Of a stretch of 64,000 nt of DNA, positions 8,825-17,749 are shown piece by piece (positions within the stretch are counted from its first letter, which is position 1; each line of letters starts with the position of its first letter). The DNA lies in NCBI RefSeq assembly GCF_030815415.1, contig NZ_JAUSWW010000001.1, positions 5,704,001 through 5,768,000 on the forward strand, written 5' to 3'. The translations under genes were made by a program, and so were the position numbers. The DNA comes from Streptomyces canus (GTDB lineage: Bacteria > Actinomycetota > Actinomycetes > Streptomycetales > Streptomycetaceae). The notes below the pieces were generated by a model. It was not told the DNA's origin, did not search any database, and saw only the letters and a list, made by a program, of their open reading frames with translations.

Positions 8825-9699
8825 CTGTTCCCGTGCGTTTCCAACTCACCGATGATCAACGTGCGTTGCGGGACGGCGTACGGGCGCTGCTGGCCCGGCG
8901 TTTCGACCGCGAGGCGCTGTGGGCCGCCGTCGACTCGCCCGGCCGCCTGGACCGGGCGCTGTGGCGGGAGCTGGGGGAGGCCGGGTTCTTCGCGCTCCGG
9001 GTGCCGGAGGGCGACGGAGGGGTCGGACTCGGGCTGCCCGAGGCCGTGTTGGCCTTCGAGGAGGCGGGGCGGGTACTGCTGCCCGGGCCGCTGGTGGCCA
9101 CACATCTCGCGGCGGGCGCGGTGCCCGGGGCGGCCGACGGGTCGGTGGTCGTGGCGGGCGTGGACGGCGCACTGGTGGAGTGGCTGGACGCCGCCGACGT
9201 CGTACGGGGAGATGCCGCCGGCGCCGTGGCACTGCGGTCGGTCGATCCGCTGACGCCCCTGCATCGCACGCCCGCGGCCGCCGTGACCGATCCCGTCGCC
9301 GTGCTCCTCACCGCCGCCGAGCAGCTCGGCACCGCCACGCGCGCGTGCGAGCTGGCGGTGCAACACGCCCGGACGCGTGAGCAGTTCGGGCAGCCGATCG
9401 GGGCGTTCCAGGCCGTCAAGCATCTGTGCGCGCAGCTCCTGGTGCGGGCCGAGGTGGCCCGTGCGGCGGTCTACGCGGCCGCCGTCACCGGGGACCCGGC
9501 CGACATCGCCGCGGCCCGGCTGCTCGCCGACGAGGCCGCCGTACGCGGCGCCCGCGACTGCCTCCAGGTGCACGGCGGCATGGGCTTCACCTGGGAGTCC
9601 GAGGTGCATCTGCATCTGAAGCGGGCCTGGGTGCGGGCACAGCGTGGCGGCGGACGCACGGAGAGTGAGGAGCTGCTCGCGGCCGAGCTGACGGCCTGA
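8821..9699 (+). CDS. Acyl-CoA dehydrogenase, beta-type short subunit
   Basis: At 292 residues this is about 90 shorter than a normal acyl-CoA dehydrogenase. It keeps the N-terminal helical part (FQLTDDQRALRDGVRALLAR) and the C-terminal helical part (AVQHARTREQFGQPIGAFQA; LQVHGGMGFTWESEVHLHLK), but the middle beta domain is strongly reduced. That is the pattern of the small partner in heterotetrameric FadE enzymes, where the partner provides half of each flavin site. GTG at 8821 overlaps the stop of the alpha subunit as GTGA, giving 1:1 coupling. Last gene of the operon. Confidence 0.82.
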   Translation: MTVPVRFQLTDDQRALRDGVRALLARRFDREALWAAVDSPGRLDRALWRELGEAGFFALRVPEGDGGVGLGLPEAVLAFEEAGRVLLPGPLVATHLAAGAVPGAADGSVVVAGVDGALVEWLDAADVVRGDAAGAVALRSVDPLTPLHRTPAAAVTDPVAVLLTAAEQLGTATRACELAVQHARTREQFGQPIGAFQAVKHLCAQLLVRAEVARAAVYAAAVTGDPADIAAARLLADEAAVRGARDCLQVHGGMGFTWESEVHLHLKRAWVRAQRGGGRTESEELLAAELTA

Positions 9700-10193
9700 C
9701 AAGGGCGTGGGTCGCGGCACCGGCGGGAGCGCTCCCGTGAATGTCGCGGATTGTGGCATACCGGAATTACGGAGCGTTGATATCGGGTTGTGTCCTATGC
9801 GTGACCCGTCACGGCCTGGAGTCGGGGACCCGCTCCGGTACCTTCTGTGGGATGCGAGTGGTTCCGAGCACGAGCCGTGCCGGTGTTGCCTCTGTGGCGG
9901 CTCCGGATGCGGAGGTGCGCGCCGCTTCTCGCACGGTCGGTGGGCCTTTGGCCGCCACCTGTTCGACTCCCCGCAACGAGCGTCGCACAGTATGCCACCC
10001 GGGTACTCCTTCGCGCTGGAATATGCCCGAAGCGCTTGTTGAGGTGACTGTACGTCAACCATGCTGTCTCGTAAGGGATTCACGTTCTGTGATCCCGGCT
10101 GTGGCTGTTGTTCTGGCCATGCAAAAAATGGCTACGATCGTGGCCCTCGTGAGGCGCGAGGCTATGTGTCTGCCGGTTCGGATGGTGTGAGCG
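9700..10193. promoter_or_regulatory. 494-bp non-coding stretch upstream of RsbW-like ATPase gene
   Basis: No supported gene; a 149-codon frame (9741-10190) has poor codon usage and no homology that I recognise. Base composition is lower in GC than the flanks. A possible promoter is TTGTTC (10108-10113) and TACGAT (10133-10138), with a 19-bp spacer, about 55 bp upstream of the ATPase start. Confidence 0.35.
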
Positions 10194-10682
10194 GTGCAGG
10201 TGCTTCAAGTGCAGCTGGAGATCCGACCCGACCCCGCCGAGGTGGGGCGAGCCCGGCGGTGGGCCCGCTCGCGGCTCGCCGGGTCCGGGATAGGGGCCGA
10301 CGAGGGGCTTGCCGAGACGCTGATCCTGCTGGTGTCCGAACTGGTCACCAACGCCGTGGTGCACACCGGCTGTCCGGCCGTGGTGCGTCTGTCGCTGCCC
10401 TGTACCGCGGCCGAACAGGCAACGGTGCGTCTTGAGGTGGCCGACGCCAGCGGCCGCGCCCCCGTGCCGCGCTGTGTCGACGGTGACGCCACGGGCGGTC
10501 GCGGACTCGCCCTGGTCGACGGCCTCGCCGACCGGTGGGGCTGGAGCCCCGAAGGGGCCGGCAAGCGCATCTGGTGCGAACTCGACCGCTGTGCGGCGAA
10601 GGGCCGTGAAGGAGCGGCGTCCCTCGGAGGCGGTGCCTCGGCGTTCGAGGGGTACGAGGGGCTGGCGTACGAGGCGGTCTGA
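10194..10682 (+). CDS. RsbW-like ATP-binding protein (anti-sigma kinase family)
   Basis: A 162-residue single HATPase_c domain of the GHKL type as found in the many Streptomyces RsbW/SpoIIAB-like proteins, which phosphorylate STAS antagonists and may bind sigma factors. The N box is seen as LVSELVTNAVVHTG and the G1-like box as TGGRGLALVDGLADRWGW. Start is GTG at 10194, with another possible GTG at 10200. It stands alone between two catabolic operons. The STAS protein at 3851-4231 is a possible substrate, but the two are 6 kb apart and these families are very large in Streptomyces. Confidence 0.8.
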   Translation: MQVLQVQLEIRPDPAEVGRARRWARSRLAGSGIGADEGLAETLILLVSELVTNAVVHTGCPAVVRLSLPCTAAEQATVRLEVADASGRAPVPRCVDGDATGGRGLALVDGLADRWGWSPEGAGKRIWCELDRCAAKGREGAASLGGGASAFEGYEGLAYEAV

Positions 10683-11067
10683 GGCCGCTGTCCCGAGGCG
10701 GTGCGATCGGCGCGGTCGGTGCGCGGTCGCGGCCGTGCCCCCTGTCCTCCCTGTCGCCGTAGGTGGTGCGCCGTGATGTGCTTCCGTGCGCGCCCATATC
10801 AAATGGTGCGTAAGTCATAAATCCCCGAGCAGGTGTTGACGCCGCGTGTCCGTTTGCTCACGCTTGTGGTCAGCGATTCGCCGCGAGGGGACGACGAGGG
10901 CTCCGGTGACGGGGGCCCTCGGCGAGTGTGGGTCGTGATTCGGCGCCGGGTTCCTTCAGGGCCAGGGGACACAGGGCGGGTGCGCCGGAGTCGGACGGCG
11001 GAGTGCGATGCCGTGCTCGGGGCGGGCGTTGGGGCGCCGCCGTCCGACCTTGCCCGGATCCGTGGTG
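10683..11067. other. Convergent intergenic region, no gene seen
   Basis: 385 bp between the 3' ends of the ATPase gene and the cyclase gene. All frames here look like shadow frames with arginine-rich translations. An AT-rich patch at about 10795-10825 is the only departure from background; I see no convincing hairpin or RNA gene. Confidence 0.4.
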
Positions 11068-12003
11068 TCAGAGAATGGCGACCGGAGCCACCGGAGTGCC
11101 CGTCGCGCCGACGAACGGCTCGGGCATCGCCGACAGCAGGAACGTGTAGCGGCCCGCTTCTCCACAGGCTGTGGACAACTTTTCGAGATTCCAGTTCTGG
11201 CCCTGGAGCATCCCCATCTCCACGAGGTCGAGCGCGTGCACGGGCAGCCACAGATCCTCGATCTCGGGCGGAAATATCTCGAAGGTCAGCGTGTCGTTCG
11301 CGACCGCGGCGACATCGTGTGCGTGGAACCACTCCGGCGTACGGATCGACAGTCCCGGCGACGGATAGCCGTACGCGTGCTTGTCGCCCGCCAGATACGC
11401 CTGGATCTGCCCCGTCCGTACGAGCACGATGTCCCCGGCCCGCACGCGCGTGCCCGCGAGTTCCTCGGCGGCCTCCAGGTCCTCCGGTGTGACGGCGTAC
11501 CCGCCGTCCAGCCGGTCCGTGCCGCGTGCGCGGGCCACGTCCAGCAGGACCCCGCGCGAGACGATGTGCCGCACCTTGTCGATGCCGCTGAACCGGGCGC
11601 CGCCGTGCGCGGTGACGGTGTCGGCGGGGCGCCCGTTGTAGAGCACGCCCGAGTGCGAGACATGGGTGAGCGCGTCCCAGTGCGTGGCCGCCTGAAGGCC
11701 CATCGTCACGGTGTCGTCGCTGCACGCGACCGTGCCCGGGCCGAAGATCTCCTGGTTGATCTGCACCATCGCGTGCAAGGGGTTGACCCGGCCCGGTATC
11801 AGTCCCGTCTGCACGCCGTCCTCCTTGAGCGGGAGGGAGAGCGGGACGCGGTGACCGGACCTGACCTCCGCCGCGGCCCCGCGTACGACCTCGTCGGTGA
11901 TCAGGTTCAGGGTGCCGATCTCGTCGTCGGCGCCCCAACGGCCCCAGTTGTTCACGCGCTTGGCGATGTCGTGAAACGCCGGATGCATCGCGGGCAGTGG
12001 CAT
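11068..12003 (-). CDS. Cyclase family protein (kynurenine-formamidase-like metal hydrolase)
   Basis: A 311-residue member of the cyclase/KynB family (PF04199 type), which contains metal-dependent amide, ester and lactone hydrolases. The family metal motif HxGTHxDxxxH appears in modified form as AATHWDALTHVSHSG near residue 110. The N-terminal segment NNWGRWGADDEIGTLNLI is characteristic of the longer actinobacterial group. It is the only gene on its side of a divergent promoter that carries a CTAACG...CGTCAG palindrome, opposite an SDR/dehydrogenase operon. A role in opening a lactone or hydrolysing a pathway intermediate is possible but inferred. Confidence 0.82.
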   Translation of the reverse strand: MPLPAMHPAFHDIAKRVNNWGRWGADDEIGTLNLITDEVVRGAAAEVRSGHRVPLSLPLKEDGVQTGLIPGRVNPLHAMVQINQEIFGPGTVACSDDTVTMGLQAATHWDALTHVSHSGVLYNGRPADTVTAHGGARFSGIDKVRHIVSRGVLLDVARARGTDRLDGGYAVTPEDLEAAEELAGTRVRAGDIVLVRTGQIQAYLAGDKHAYGYPSPGLSIRTPEWFHAHDVAAVANDTLTFEIFPPEIEDLWLPVHALDLVEMGMLQGQNWNLEKLSTACGEAGRYTFLLSAMPEPFVGATGTPVAPVAIL

Positions 12004-12034
12004 CGGTGCTCCCCCGGGGCTTGTCTACAGGTGT

Positions 12035-12066
12035 CTGACGGGACATAAAATCTAACGGTCCGTCAG
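12035..12066. promoter_or_regulatory. Regulon palindrome O3 with adjacent half-site
   Basis: The main site is 12052-12066, CTAACGGTCCGTCAG, one base off in the left half. A lone CTGACG half-site sits at 12035-12040. Both lie in the 85-bp divergent region between cyclase (start 12003) and SDR (start 12089). Confidence 0.65.
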
Positions 12067-12088
12067 AAACCGCGGGAAGGGGCCGGGC

Positions 12089-12994
12089 ATGGGGAACTTC
12101 TTGGCAGGCAAGGTGGTCGCCGTGACGGGGGCGGGACGCGGGATCGGGCGGGCGGTGGCGCTCTGCGCGGCGGCCGAAGGGGCGTCCGTCGTCGTCAACG
12201 ACTACGGGGTCTCGGTGGACGGCGAGTCGCCGACCAGCGAGGTCGCCTCGGGCGTGGTCAAGGAGATCGAGGCGGCCGGCGGGGAGGCCGTCGCGGTCGC
12301 CGACGACGTGTCGACCATGGCGGGCGGACAGCGGGTCGTCGACGTGGCCCTGTCGTCGTACGGGCGGCTGGACGGCGTCGTGTGCGTCGCCGGGATCCTG
12401 CGCGAGCGGATGCTGTTCAACATGACCGAGGAGGAATGGGATCCGGTCGTCGCCACTCACCTCAAGGGCACGTTCACCGTGTTCCGGGCCGCCTCCGCCG
12501 TCATGCGGAAACAGCGGACCGGGACCCTGATCGGGTTCACCAGCGGCAACCATCAAGGGTCCGTCTCGCAGGCCAACTACAGCGCCGCGAAGGGCGGGAT
12601 CATCTCGCTGGTCCGGAGTGCGGCGCTGGGGCTCAACAAGTACGGGGTGACCGCGAACGCGGTCGCGCCGGTGGCTCGTACGCGGATGTCCGCCGGGGTG
12701 CCCATGGAGCTGGCGGAGATCGGGGAGCCGGAGGATGTGGCCGCGCTCGTCGTGTATCTGCTGTCGGAGCGGGCCCGGGAGGTCACCGGGCAGGTCTACA
12801 CGGTCGCCGGGCCGAAGATCGCGGTGTGGGCGCAGCCGCGGGAGCTGCGGGCGGCGTATGCCTCCGGCGGTTGGACGCCGGAAACGATCGCGGAGTTCTT
12901 GCCGGGGTCGGTGGGGGTGGATCCGATGCCGATGCTGGAGCGGCTTGCTGCCGTGGAAAGGGCCGCGCGTGAGGGGGAACGTCCTAACGCCTAA
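12089..12994 (+). CDS. SDR-family hydroxyacyl-CoA/hydroxysteroid-type dehydrogenase
   Basis: NAD(P)-dependent oxidoreductase of 301 residues. Cofactor loop VTGAGRGIGRAV (about 12-23), acidic VVVNDYGVSVDG after beta-2 as in the FOX2/17-beta-HSD type 4 branch, and the catalytic ANYSAAKGG motif with an upstream Ser in FTSGNHQG. The C-terminal extension of about 60 residues is larger than in simple SDRs. The FOX2-like features suggest oxidation of a 3-hydroxyacyl-CoA or side-chain hydroxyl. It starts an operon with an acyl-CoA dehydrogenase and an alcohol dehydrogenase, under O3. Confidence 0.85.
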   Translation: MGNFLAGKVVAVTGAGRGIGRAVALCAAAEGASVVVNDYGVSVDGESPTSEVASGVVKEIEAAGGEAVAVADDVSTMAGGQRVVDVALSSYGRLDGVVCVAGILRERMLFNMTEEEWDPVVATHLKGTFTVFRAASAVMRKQRTGTLIGFTSGNHQGSVSQANYSAAKGGIISLVRSAALGLNKYGVTANAVAPVARTRMSAGVPMELAEIGEPEDVAALVVYLLSERAREVTGQVYTVAGPKIAVWAQPRELRAAYASGGWTPETIAEFLPGSVGVDPMPMLERLAAVERAAREGERPNA

Positions 12995-13020
12995 TGGGGC
13001 GGACGGAACGGTGGGTTGGC

Positions 13021-13068
13021 GGTTGCGGGCTCGTTGTGGCTGGCCGCGCAGTTCCCCGCGCCCTTAGG
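13021..13068. repeat. Dispersed Streptomyces intergenic repeat, single arm
   Basis: Contains TTGTGGCTGG followed by CGCGCAGTTCCCCGCGCCC, matching one arm of the repeat after purU and related to the copies at 55506-55575 and 63355-63430. It lies between SDR and acyl-CoA dehydrogenase genes of one operon and has no inverted partner here, so it need not terminate transcription. Confidence 0.65.
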
Positions 13069-13102
13069 TGACTCCAGTCAGCGGTGTTCAGAGGAGAGGT
13101 CC

Positions 13103-14254
13103 GTGGACTTTGGATTCAGCGCCCAGGATCAGGCTTTCCGGGCGGAGGCTCGGGCTTGGCTCACTGAACATGCCTCCGGTGGGCTCGATCGTCGGTCCTG
13201 GGAGCGTGCCCTGGGGAAAGGCGGGTGGATCGGGCTGGGATGGGCCGAGGGCGGGTACGGGAATCGGACCGCCACGCTCACGCAACAGGTCGCCTGGGCC
13301 GAGGAGTATGCGCGGTCCTGTGCGCCGCCGCGCTCCGGGCACATCGGGGAGAACCTGCTGGCGCCCACGCTGCTCGCGCACGGCACGCCCGAGCAGAAGG
13401 GGCGGTTTCTTCCCGCGATCGCGGCCGGGGACGAACTGTGGTGTCAGGGGTACAGCGAACCCGGGGCCGGCTCCGATCTCGCGGGGATCCGTACGAAGGC
13501 CGAGCGGGCCGGGGACGGTACGTATCGCGTCACCGGGCAGAAGATCTGGACGTCCCTGGCGCGGGAAGCGGACTGGTGTTTCGTCCTGGCCCGCACCGAC
13601 CCCGGGTCCAGCCGCCATCGTGGCCTGTCCTTCCTGCTCGTTCCCATGGACCAGCCGGGGCGGATCGAGGTGCGGCCCATTCGGCAGATGACCGGCACCA
13701 GTGAGTTCAACGAGGTGTTCTTCGACGGTGCGCACGCGCGCGTGGAGCATGTCGTCGGAGGTGAGGGGGCCGGGTGGCGGGTCGCGATGAGTCTGCTCGG
13801 GTTCGAGCGGGGGGTGTCCACGCTCGCCCAGCAGATCGGGTTCGCCGCCGAGCTGGGGCGGGTGGTGCGGGCGGCCGTCGACAGCGGGGCGGTGGGTGAT
13901 CCCGTCGTACGGGACCGGCTGGTCCGGCAGTGGGCCGAGCTGCGGGTGATGCGGTGGAACGCCCTGCGGACGCTGGGGAGTTCGGGCGACGCCGGCGCCT
14001 CCAGTGTCGCCAAGCTGCTGTGGGGCGGGTGGCATCAGCGGCTCGGGGAGCTGGCCCTGCAGGTGCGGGGTGCGGCGGCGGGGGTCGGGCCCGTCGACTG
14101 GTCGGTCACGGCGCCGTACGAACTCGACGCGTTTCAGAATCTGTTCCTGTTCTCCCGGGCCGACACGATCTACGGCGGCTCGGACCAGGTCCAGCGCACG
14201 ATCATCGCCGAGCGGGTGCTCGGGCTGCCGAAGGAACCCAAGGGGGTTGTGTGA
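13103..14254 (+). CDS. Acyl-CoA dehydrogenase, alpha-type
   Basis: A 383-residue flavoprotein. Clear motifs are CQGYSEPGAGSDLAG, GQKIWTSLAREADW and the C-terminal QVQRTIIAERVLGLPKEP. In place of the canonical catalytic YEGT it reads IYGGSDQVQ, again lacking Glu at that spot, as in the other alpha-type subunit at 7691. Start GTG at 13103, 3 nt after GAGGAGAGG. No beta subunit follows; the beta-like gene at 35985 is a possible partner in trans. Its stop shares one base with the ATG of the alcohol dehydrogenase gene (TGATG), so the two are tightly coupled. Confidence 0.87.
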   Translation: MDFGFSAQDQAFRAEARAWLTEHASGGLDRRSWERALGKGGWIGLGWAEGGYGNRTATLTQQVAWAEEYARSCAPPRSGHIGENLLAPTLLAHGTPEQKGRFLPAIAAGDELWCQGYSEPGAGSDLAGIRTKAERAGDGTYRVTGQKIWTSLAREADWCFVLARTDPGSSRHRGLSFLLVPMDQPGRIEVRPIRQMTGTSEFNEVFFDGAHARVEHVVGGEGAGWRVAMSLLGFERGVSTLAQQIGFAAELGRVVRAAVDSGAVGDPVVRDRLVRQWAELRVMRWNALRTLGSSGDAGASSVAKLLWGGWHQRLGELALQVRGAAAGVGPVDWSVTAPYELDAFQNLFLFSRADTIYGGSDQVQRTIIAERVLGLPKEPKGVV

Positions 14255-15303
14255 TGCGCGGCGTGGTGTTCGACGGGAAGCGGGTCGAGGTCGTCGACGA
14301 CCTGGAGGTACGGGGACCGGGGCCGGGGGAGGTGCTGGTCGCCATCGCGGCGGCGGGGTTGTGCCACAGCGATCTGTCCGTGGTGGACGGGACCATTCCC
14401 TTTCCGGTGCCCGTGGTGCTGGGGCATGAGGGGGCCGGGGTCGTCGAGGCCGTGGGGGAGGGGGTGTCGCATGTCTCGGCCGGGGACCATGTGTCCCTTT
14501 CCACGCTGGCCAACTGCGGTACCTGCGCGGACTGCGACCGGGGGCGGCCGACCATGTGCCGCAAGGCGATCGGGCGGCCGGGGCAGCCGTTTGCGAGGGG
14601 CGGGCGGCCGGTCTTCCAGTTCGCGTCCAACTCCGCCTTCGCCGAGCGGACCGTGGTGAAGGCCGTGCAGGTGGTGCGTATCCCCCGGGACATCCCGCTG
14701 CCCTCCGCCGCGCTCATCGGGTGCGGGGTGCTGACCGGCGTCGGAGCCGTGCTCAACCGGGCGAAGGTGGATCGCGGGGACAGCGTCGTCGTGATCGGCA
14801 CCGGGGGCATCGGGCTCAACGTCCTCCAGGGGGCACGGATCGCGGGGGCGCTGCGGATCGTCGCCGTCGATGCGAACCCCGCAAAGGAGGCGGTGGCGCG
14901 GCAGTTCGGGGCGACCGACTTCCTGACCTCCACGGAGGGGGTGCGGGAGCTGTTGCCGACGGGGGCGGACCATGTCTTCGAGTGCGTCGGGCGGGTGGAA
15001 CTCGTCCGGCAGGCCGTCGATCTGCTGGACCGGCACGGTCAGGCCGTGCTGCTCGGAATGCCGGCGGCGGGGGCCGAGGCGTCCTTCGTCGTGGCGTCCA
15101 TGTTCCTGGACAAGTCGATCCTGGGATGCCGGTACGGGTCGTCCAGGCCGCAGCGGGACATCGCGCTGTACGCCCAGCTGTATCGCGAAGGGCGGCTGCT
15201 GCTCGACGAGCTGGTGACACAGACGTATCCGGTCGAGGAGTTCGAGCGGGCGGTGGCGGACGCGGAGGCGGGGAAGGTGGCCAGAGGGGTGCTGACCTTC
15301 TGA
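14254..15303 (+). CDS. Zinc-dependent alcohol dehydrogenase
   Basis: A medium-chain dehydrogenase of 349 residues. The catalytic zinc ligands are in AGLCHSDLS (Cys-His, near 36) and VVLGHEGAGVVE; the structural zinc loop is NCGTCADCDRGRPTMC (four cysteines); the Rossmann loop is GTGGIGLNV, followed by an Asp in VAVDANPAKE, indicating NAD preference. Similar to mycobacterial AdhD/AdhE-type enzymes. It ends the SDR - acyl-CoA dehydrogenase operon, so it probably oxidises a primary or secondary alcohol intermediate of the pathway. Confidence 0.88.
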   Translation: MRGVVFDGKRVEVVDDLEVRGPGPGEVLVAIAAAGLCHSDLSVVDGTIPFPVPVVLGHEGAGVVEAVGEGVSHVSAGDHVSLSTLANCGTCADCDRGRPTMCRKAIGRPGQPFARGGRPVFQFASNSAFAERTVVKAVQVVRIPRDIPLPSAALIGCGVLTGVGAVLNRAKVDRGDSVVVIGTGGIGLNVLQGARIAGALRIVAVDANPAKEAVARQFGATDFLTSTEGVRELLPTGADHVFECVGRVELVRQAVDLLDRHGQAVLLGMPAAGAEASFVVASMFLDKSILGCRYGSSRPQRDIALYAQLYREGRLLLDELVTQTYPVEEFERAVADAEAGKVARGVLTF

Positions 15304-15325
15304 ACGAAGGGCTCCTTGCCCGTGG

Positions 15326-15634
15326 TCACGGGGAGAGGGGCGGCTCTCCGTCCGGGTACTGGTATGCGTCGTGCTCGGCGTAGTGGATGACTGCCTCGCA
15401 GGCTTCTCGAGGGGAGGGAACGGCGCCGCCGCGGTGCGCCCGCCAGGTCTCCAGGACGTCGCGGATCAGGAAGACTTCCAGGAGGTAGGTGCGGCCCTCC
15501 GCGTCCGGCCGGCTCGAACCGCCCGGGTTGGGGACAGCCGTCGCGTCGCTCTGCGCCGTCCAGGGCTCGGCGGCGAAGACGGTCAGGCCGTCATCCGCCT
15601 CAGCCAGCCGGCTGACCAGTTCCTCGAGTGTCAC
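15326..15634 (-). CDS. Small hypothetical protein
   Basis: About 102 residues, acidic, no signal or membrane segment. I start it at GTG 15634 (VTLEELVSRLAEADDG), because GGGAG lies 7 nt upstream; the frame opens 14 codons earlier. It has a conserved-looking core LLEVFLIRDVLETWRAHRGG and a Pro-rich end. It may belong to a Streptomyces DUF family, but I do not recognise it with certainty. It is monocistronic and convergent with the alcohol dehydrogenase gene. Confidence 0.55.
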   Translation of the reverse strand: MTLEELVSRLAEADDGLTVFAAEPWTAQSDATAVPNPGGSSRPDAEGRTYLLEVFLIRDVLETWRAHRGGAVPSPREACEAVIHYAEHDAYQYPDGEPPLSP

Positions 15635-15786
15635 GGGTTGCTCCCACCGGGCTCGTCTGCTGACGCAGAGTCCCATGTGCCGTCAGGGCTCAGCGCGTTG
15701 CCCGGCGTTCTGGACATGCCAGGGGTTTTCCACAGGCGCCGGAAAACTCCTGGGGCGCTGTCGGTGGCGGGCCGTAGCTTCGGCTC

Positions 15787-17121
15787 ATGACCTACCGAGA
15801 CGTCGCCACCAGACCGGTCCTCATCTGGGCCTGCACCGCCGTCGCCGCCCGTATGCCGGTCGCCATGGCCCCGTTGGCGCTGGTCTTCCTGGTGCGCGAG
15901 CGCCCCGGCGGCTACACGCTGGGGGCGGCGCTCGCGGCGGCGTATGTGATCGGCGAGATCATCGGGGCGCCGGTGCTCGGGATGCGGATGGACCCGGCGC
16001 GGGGCCGGCGGCACCTGGTGCTCGGACTCGCGGGCGGGGCGGCCGGGTTCGCGGGGCTCGGGGTGCTGGCCGGGGCGCATCCCGTGGTGCTGGGCGTGTT
16101 CGCGTTCCTGGCCGGGGCGGCTCCGGCCGCTGCCGCCGGAGGGCAGCGGGCGCTGCTGACCTCGCTGGTCCCGGAGAGGGCCGTGGCACAGGCGCTGTCC
16201 GCCGAGTCGATGCTGATGTCCGGGGTGTGGGCCGTCTCCCCGGTCGCGGTCGCCGGACTCGCCCTCGGGGTCGCGCCGCGCCTCCCGCTGCTGCTCGGGG
16301 CCGCGCTGATGGCGCTGTCGATCGCGGGGCACCGGTGGCTGCCGGCCCGTTGGGACACGGGCGAGCGGGGCGGGGAGTCGGGCCGGATCAGAGTGCTGCT
16401 GCGCGCCTGGCCGGTGTACGTCACGGGCGCGGCGAGCCTCACGCTGCTCGGTCTGGCGGAACTGACGTTGCCCGCGTTGCTGGAACAGCGCGGCATCGGG
16501 GTCGGCTGGTCCGGGCCGATGCTGGCGGGGCTGGCGGTCGGGGCGGGGCTCGGGGCGTTCGTGTACGGGCTGCGGTCGTGGCCCGGGCGGCTCCGGGGGC
16601 GCAGTGTCGTGCTGATGTGCGGGATGTCGGTCTTCGTGAGCCTCGCCGCGCTGATACCGGGGGCGGCCGGGATCGCGGTCGCCCTCGTCCTGGCGGGCAC
16701 GCTCCAGTCGGGCGCGCTGATCACCCGCAACCTGTCCCTGCGGGAGGCGCTGCCGCCGGGCGCGCTGGCCGCGGGGTACTCCGTGATGTACGCGGCCGCG
16801 GGCGCGGGGTACGCGGCGACCGGGTCCCTCGCCGGTGGACTGCTCCAGGTGGTGACCCCGTCCACGGCGATCCTGGCGGGCGTGGCGCTGACGTTGCTGC
16901 TGACGGCGCTCGGGTGGTGGGGAGAGGTACGGCGGGAGGGCGCGGGGAGAGCAGGGACGCGGCGGGAGGACGCGGGGTCGGCCGCCGATGTCGCGAGCCC
17001 GGGTGCCGTGGCGGGCCTGACTGCCGCGACCGCCGAGTCGGCCGCTCCTGACGCTGCCGCGGGCTCAGGGGCCGTGGCGGACCTGACCGACGATGCCGCT
17101 GGGCCTGGCTGCTGCCGGTGA
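15787..17121 (+). CDS. MFS transporter with low-complexity tail
   Basis: A 444-residue membrane protein with about 12 hydrophobic segments between residues 10 and 380, poor in charged residues, in the style of actinobacterial MFS exporters. The last 55 residues are an Ala/Gly/Asp-rich tail that leads straight into the repetitive DNA downstream (17122-17749). The reading frame reopens after two stop codons in that DNA with similar composition, so the tail may be part of an expanding or decaying repeat. Substrate unknown. Confidence 0.75.
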   Translation: MTYRDVATRPVLIWACTAVAARMPVAMAPLALVFLVRERPGGYTLGAALAAAYVIGEIIGAPVLGMRMDPARGRRHLVLGLAGGAAGFAGLGVLAGAHPVVLGVFAFLAGAAPAAAAGGQRALLTSLVPERAVAQALSAESMLMSGVWAVSPVAVAGLALGVAPRLPLLLGAALMALSIAGHRWLPARWDTGERGGESGRIRVLLRAWPVYVTGAASLTLLGLAELTLPALLEQRGIGVGWSGPMLAGLAVGAGLGAFVYGLRSWPGRLRGRSVVLMCGMSVFVSLAALIPGAAGIAVALVLAGTLQSGALITRNLSLREALPPGALAAGYSVMYAAAGAGYAATGSLAGGLLQVVTPSTAILAGVALTLLLTALGWWGEVRREGAGRAGTRREDAGSAADVASPGAVAGLTAATAESAAPDAAAGSGAVADLTDDAAGPGCCR

Positions 17122-17749
17122 TGGCGTCCTGCCGGGACCGTGTGGTGTCGTTGACCTGTCGGTCGGTGTCGGTCGGTGTCGGTCGGTGTCGGCTCGGGCT
17201 CTGCCGCTGGGCCGTCTGCCGCCGGTGATGCCGTCCTGCCGGGCCCGCGTGCCGCCGCTGAGCTGTCGGTCGATGCCGCCTGCGAGGGCTCGGGCTCTGC
17301 CGCGGGCCTGCCCGTCGCTGCCGCTGGGCCGGCTGCTGCCGCTGACGGCATCCTGCCGGAACCGCGTGACGCCGTTGACCTGTCGGTCGGTGTCGGCCGC
17401 GAGGGCTCGTGCCCTGCCGCGGGCCTGCCCGTCGCTGCCGCTGGGCCGGCTGCCGCCGATGACGGCGTCCTGCCGCGACCGCGTGGCGCCGCGAACCCGT
17501 CCCTCGGTGCCGTCGTGCCGGGCTCGCAGGGCGCCGCTGAGCTGTCCGTCGGTGTCGGCCGCGAGGGCTCGTGCCCTGCCGCGGGCCTGCCCGTCGCTGC
17601 CGCTGGGCCGGCTGCCGCCGATGACGGCGTCCTGCCGCGACCGCGTGGCGCCGCGAACCCGTCTCCCTCGATGCCGTCCGGCCGGGCTCGCGTGACGTCG
17701 CTGAGCTGTCCGTCGATGGCGTCCGCGAGGCTCGAGCGCCACCGCGGAC
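17122..17749. repeat. Degenerate repeat array with a perfect 116-bp direct repeat
   Basis: The space between the convergent MFS and GlxA-type genes is filled by imperfect GC-rich repeats. Two copies, 17386-17501 and 17548-17663, are identical over 116 bp with a 162-bp period; less perfect copies extend toward 17160. A GTCGGTGTCG microrepeat occurs at 17160-17190. Open frames on both strands here (such as 17176-17760) give only Ala/Gly/Pro-rich translations, and I do not count them as genes. Confidence 0.8.

Noticed and set aside
9741..10190. 149-codon frame upstream of the RsbW-like ATPase gene
   Set aside because: Unusual composition, no ribosome site or recognisable domain, third-position GC not raised; kept as non-coding.
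10833..11492. 219-codon plus-strand frame over the cyclase 3' end
   Set aside because: Arg/Pro/Ser-rich shadow of the cyclase gene and its downstream spacer, no start signal.
17386..17663. Transposon ends or integron sites in the repeat array
   Set aside because: Only direct repeats, no inverted ends, no transposase or integrase; expansion by recombination explains it better.
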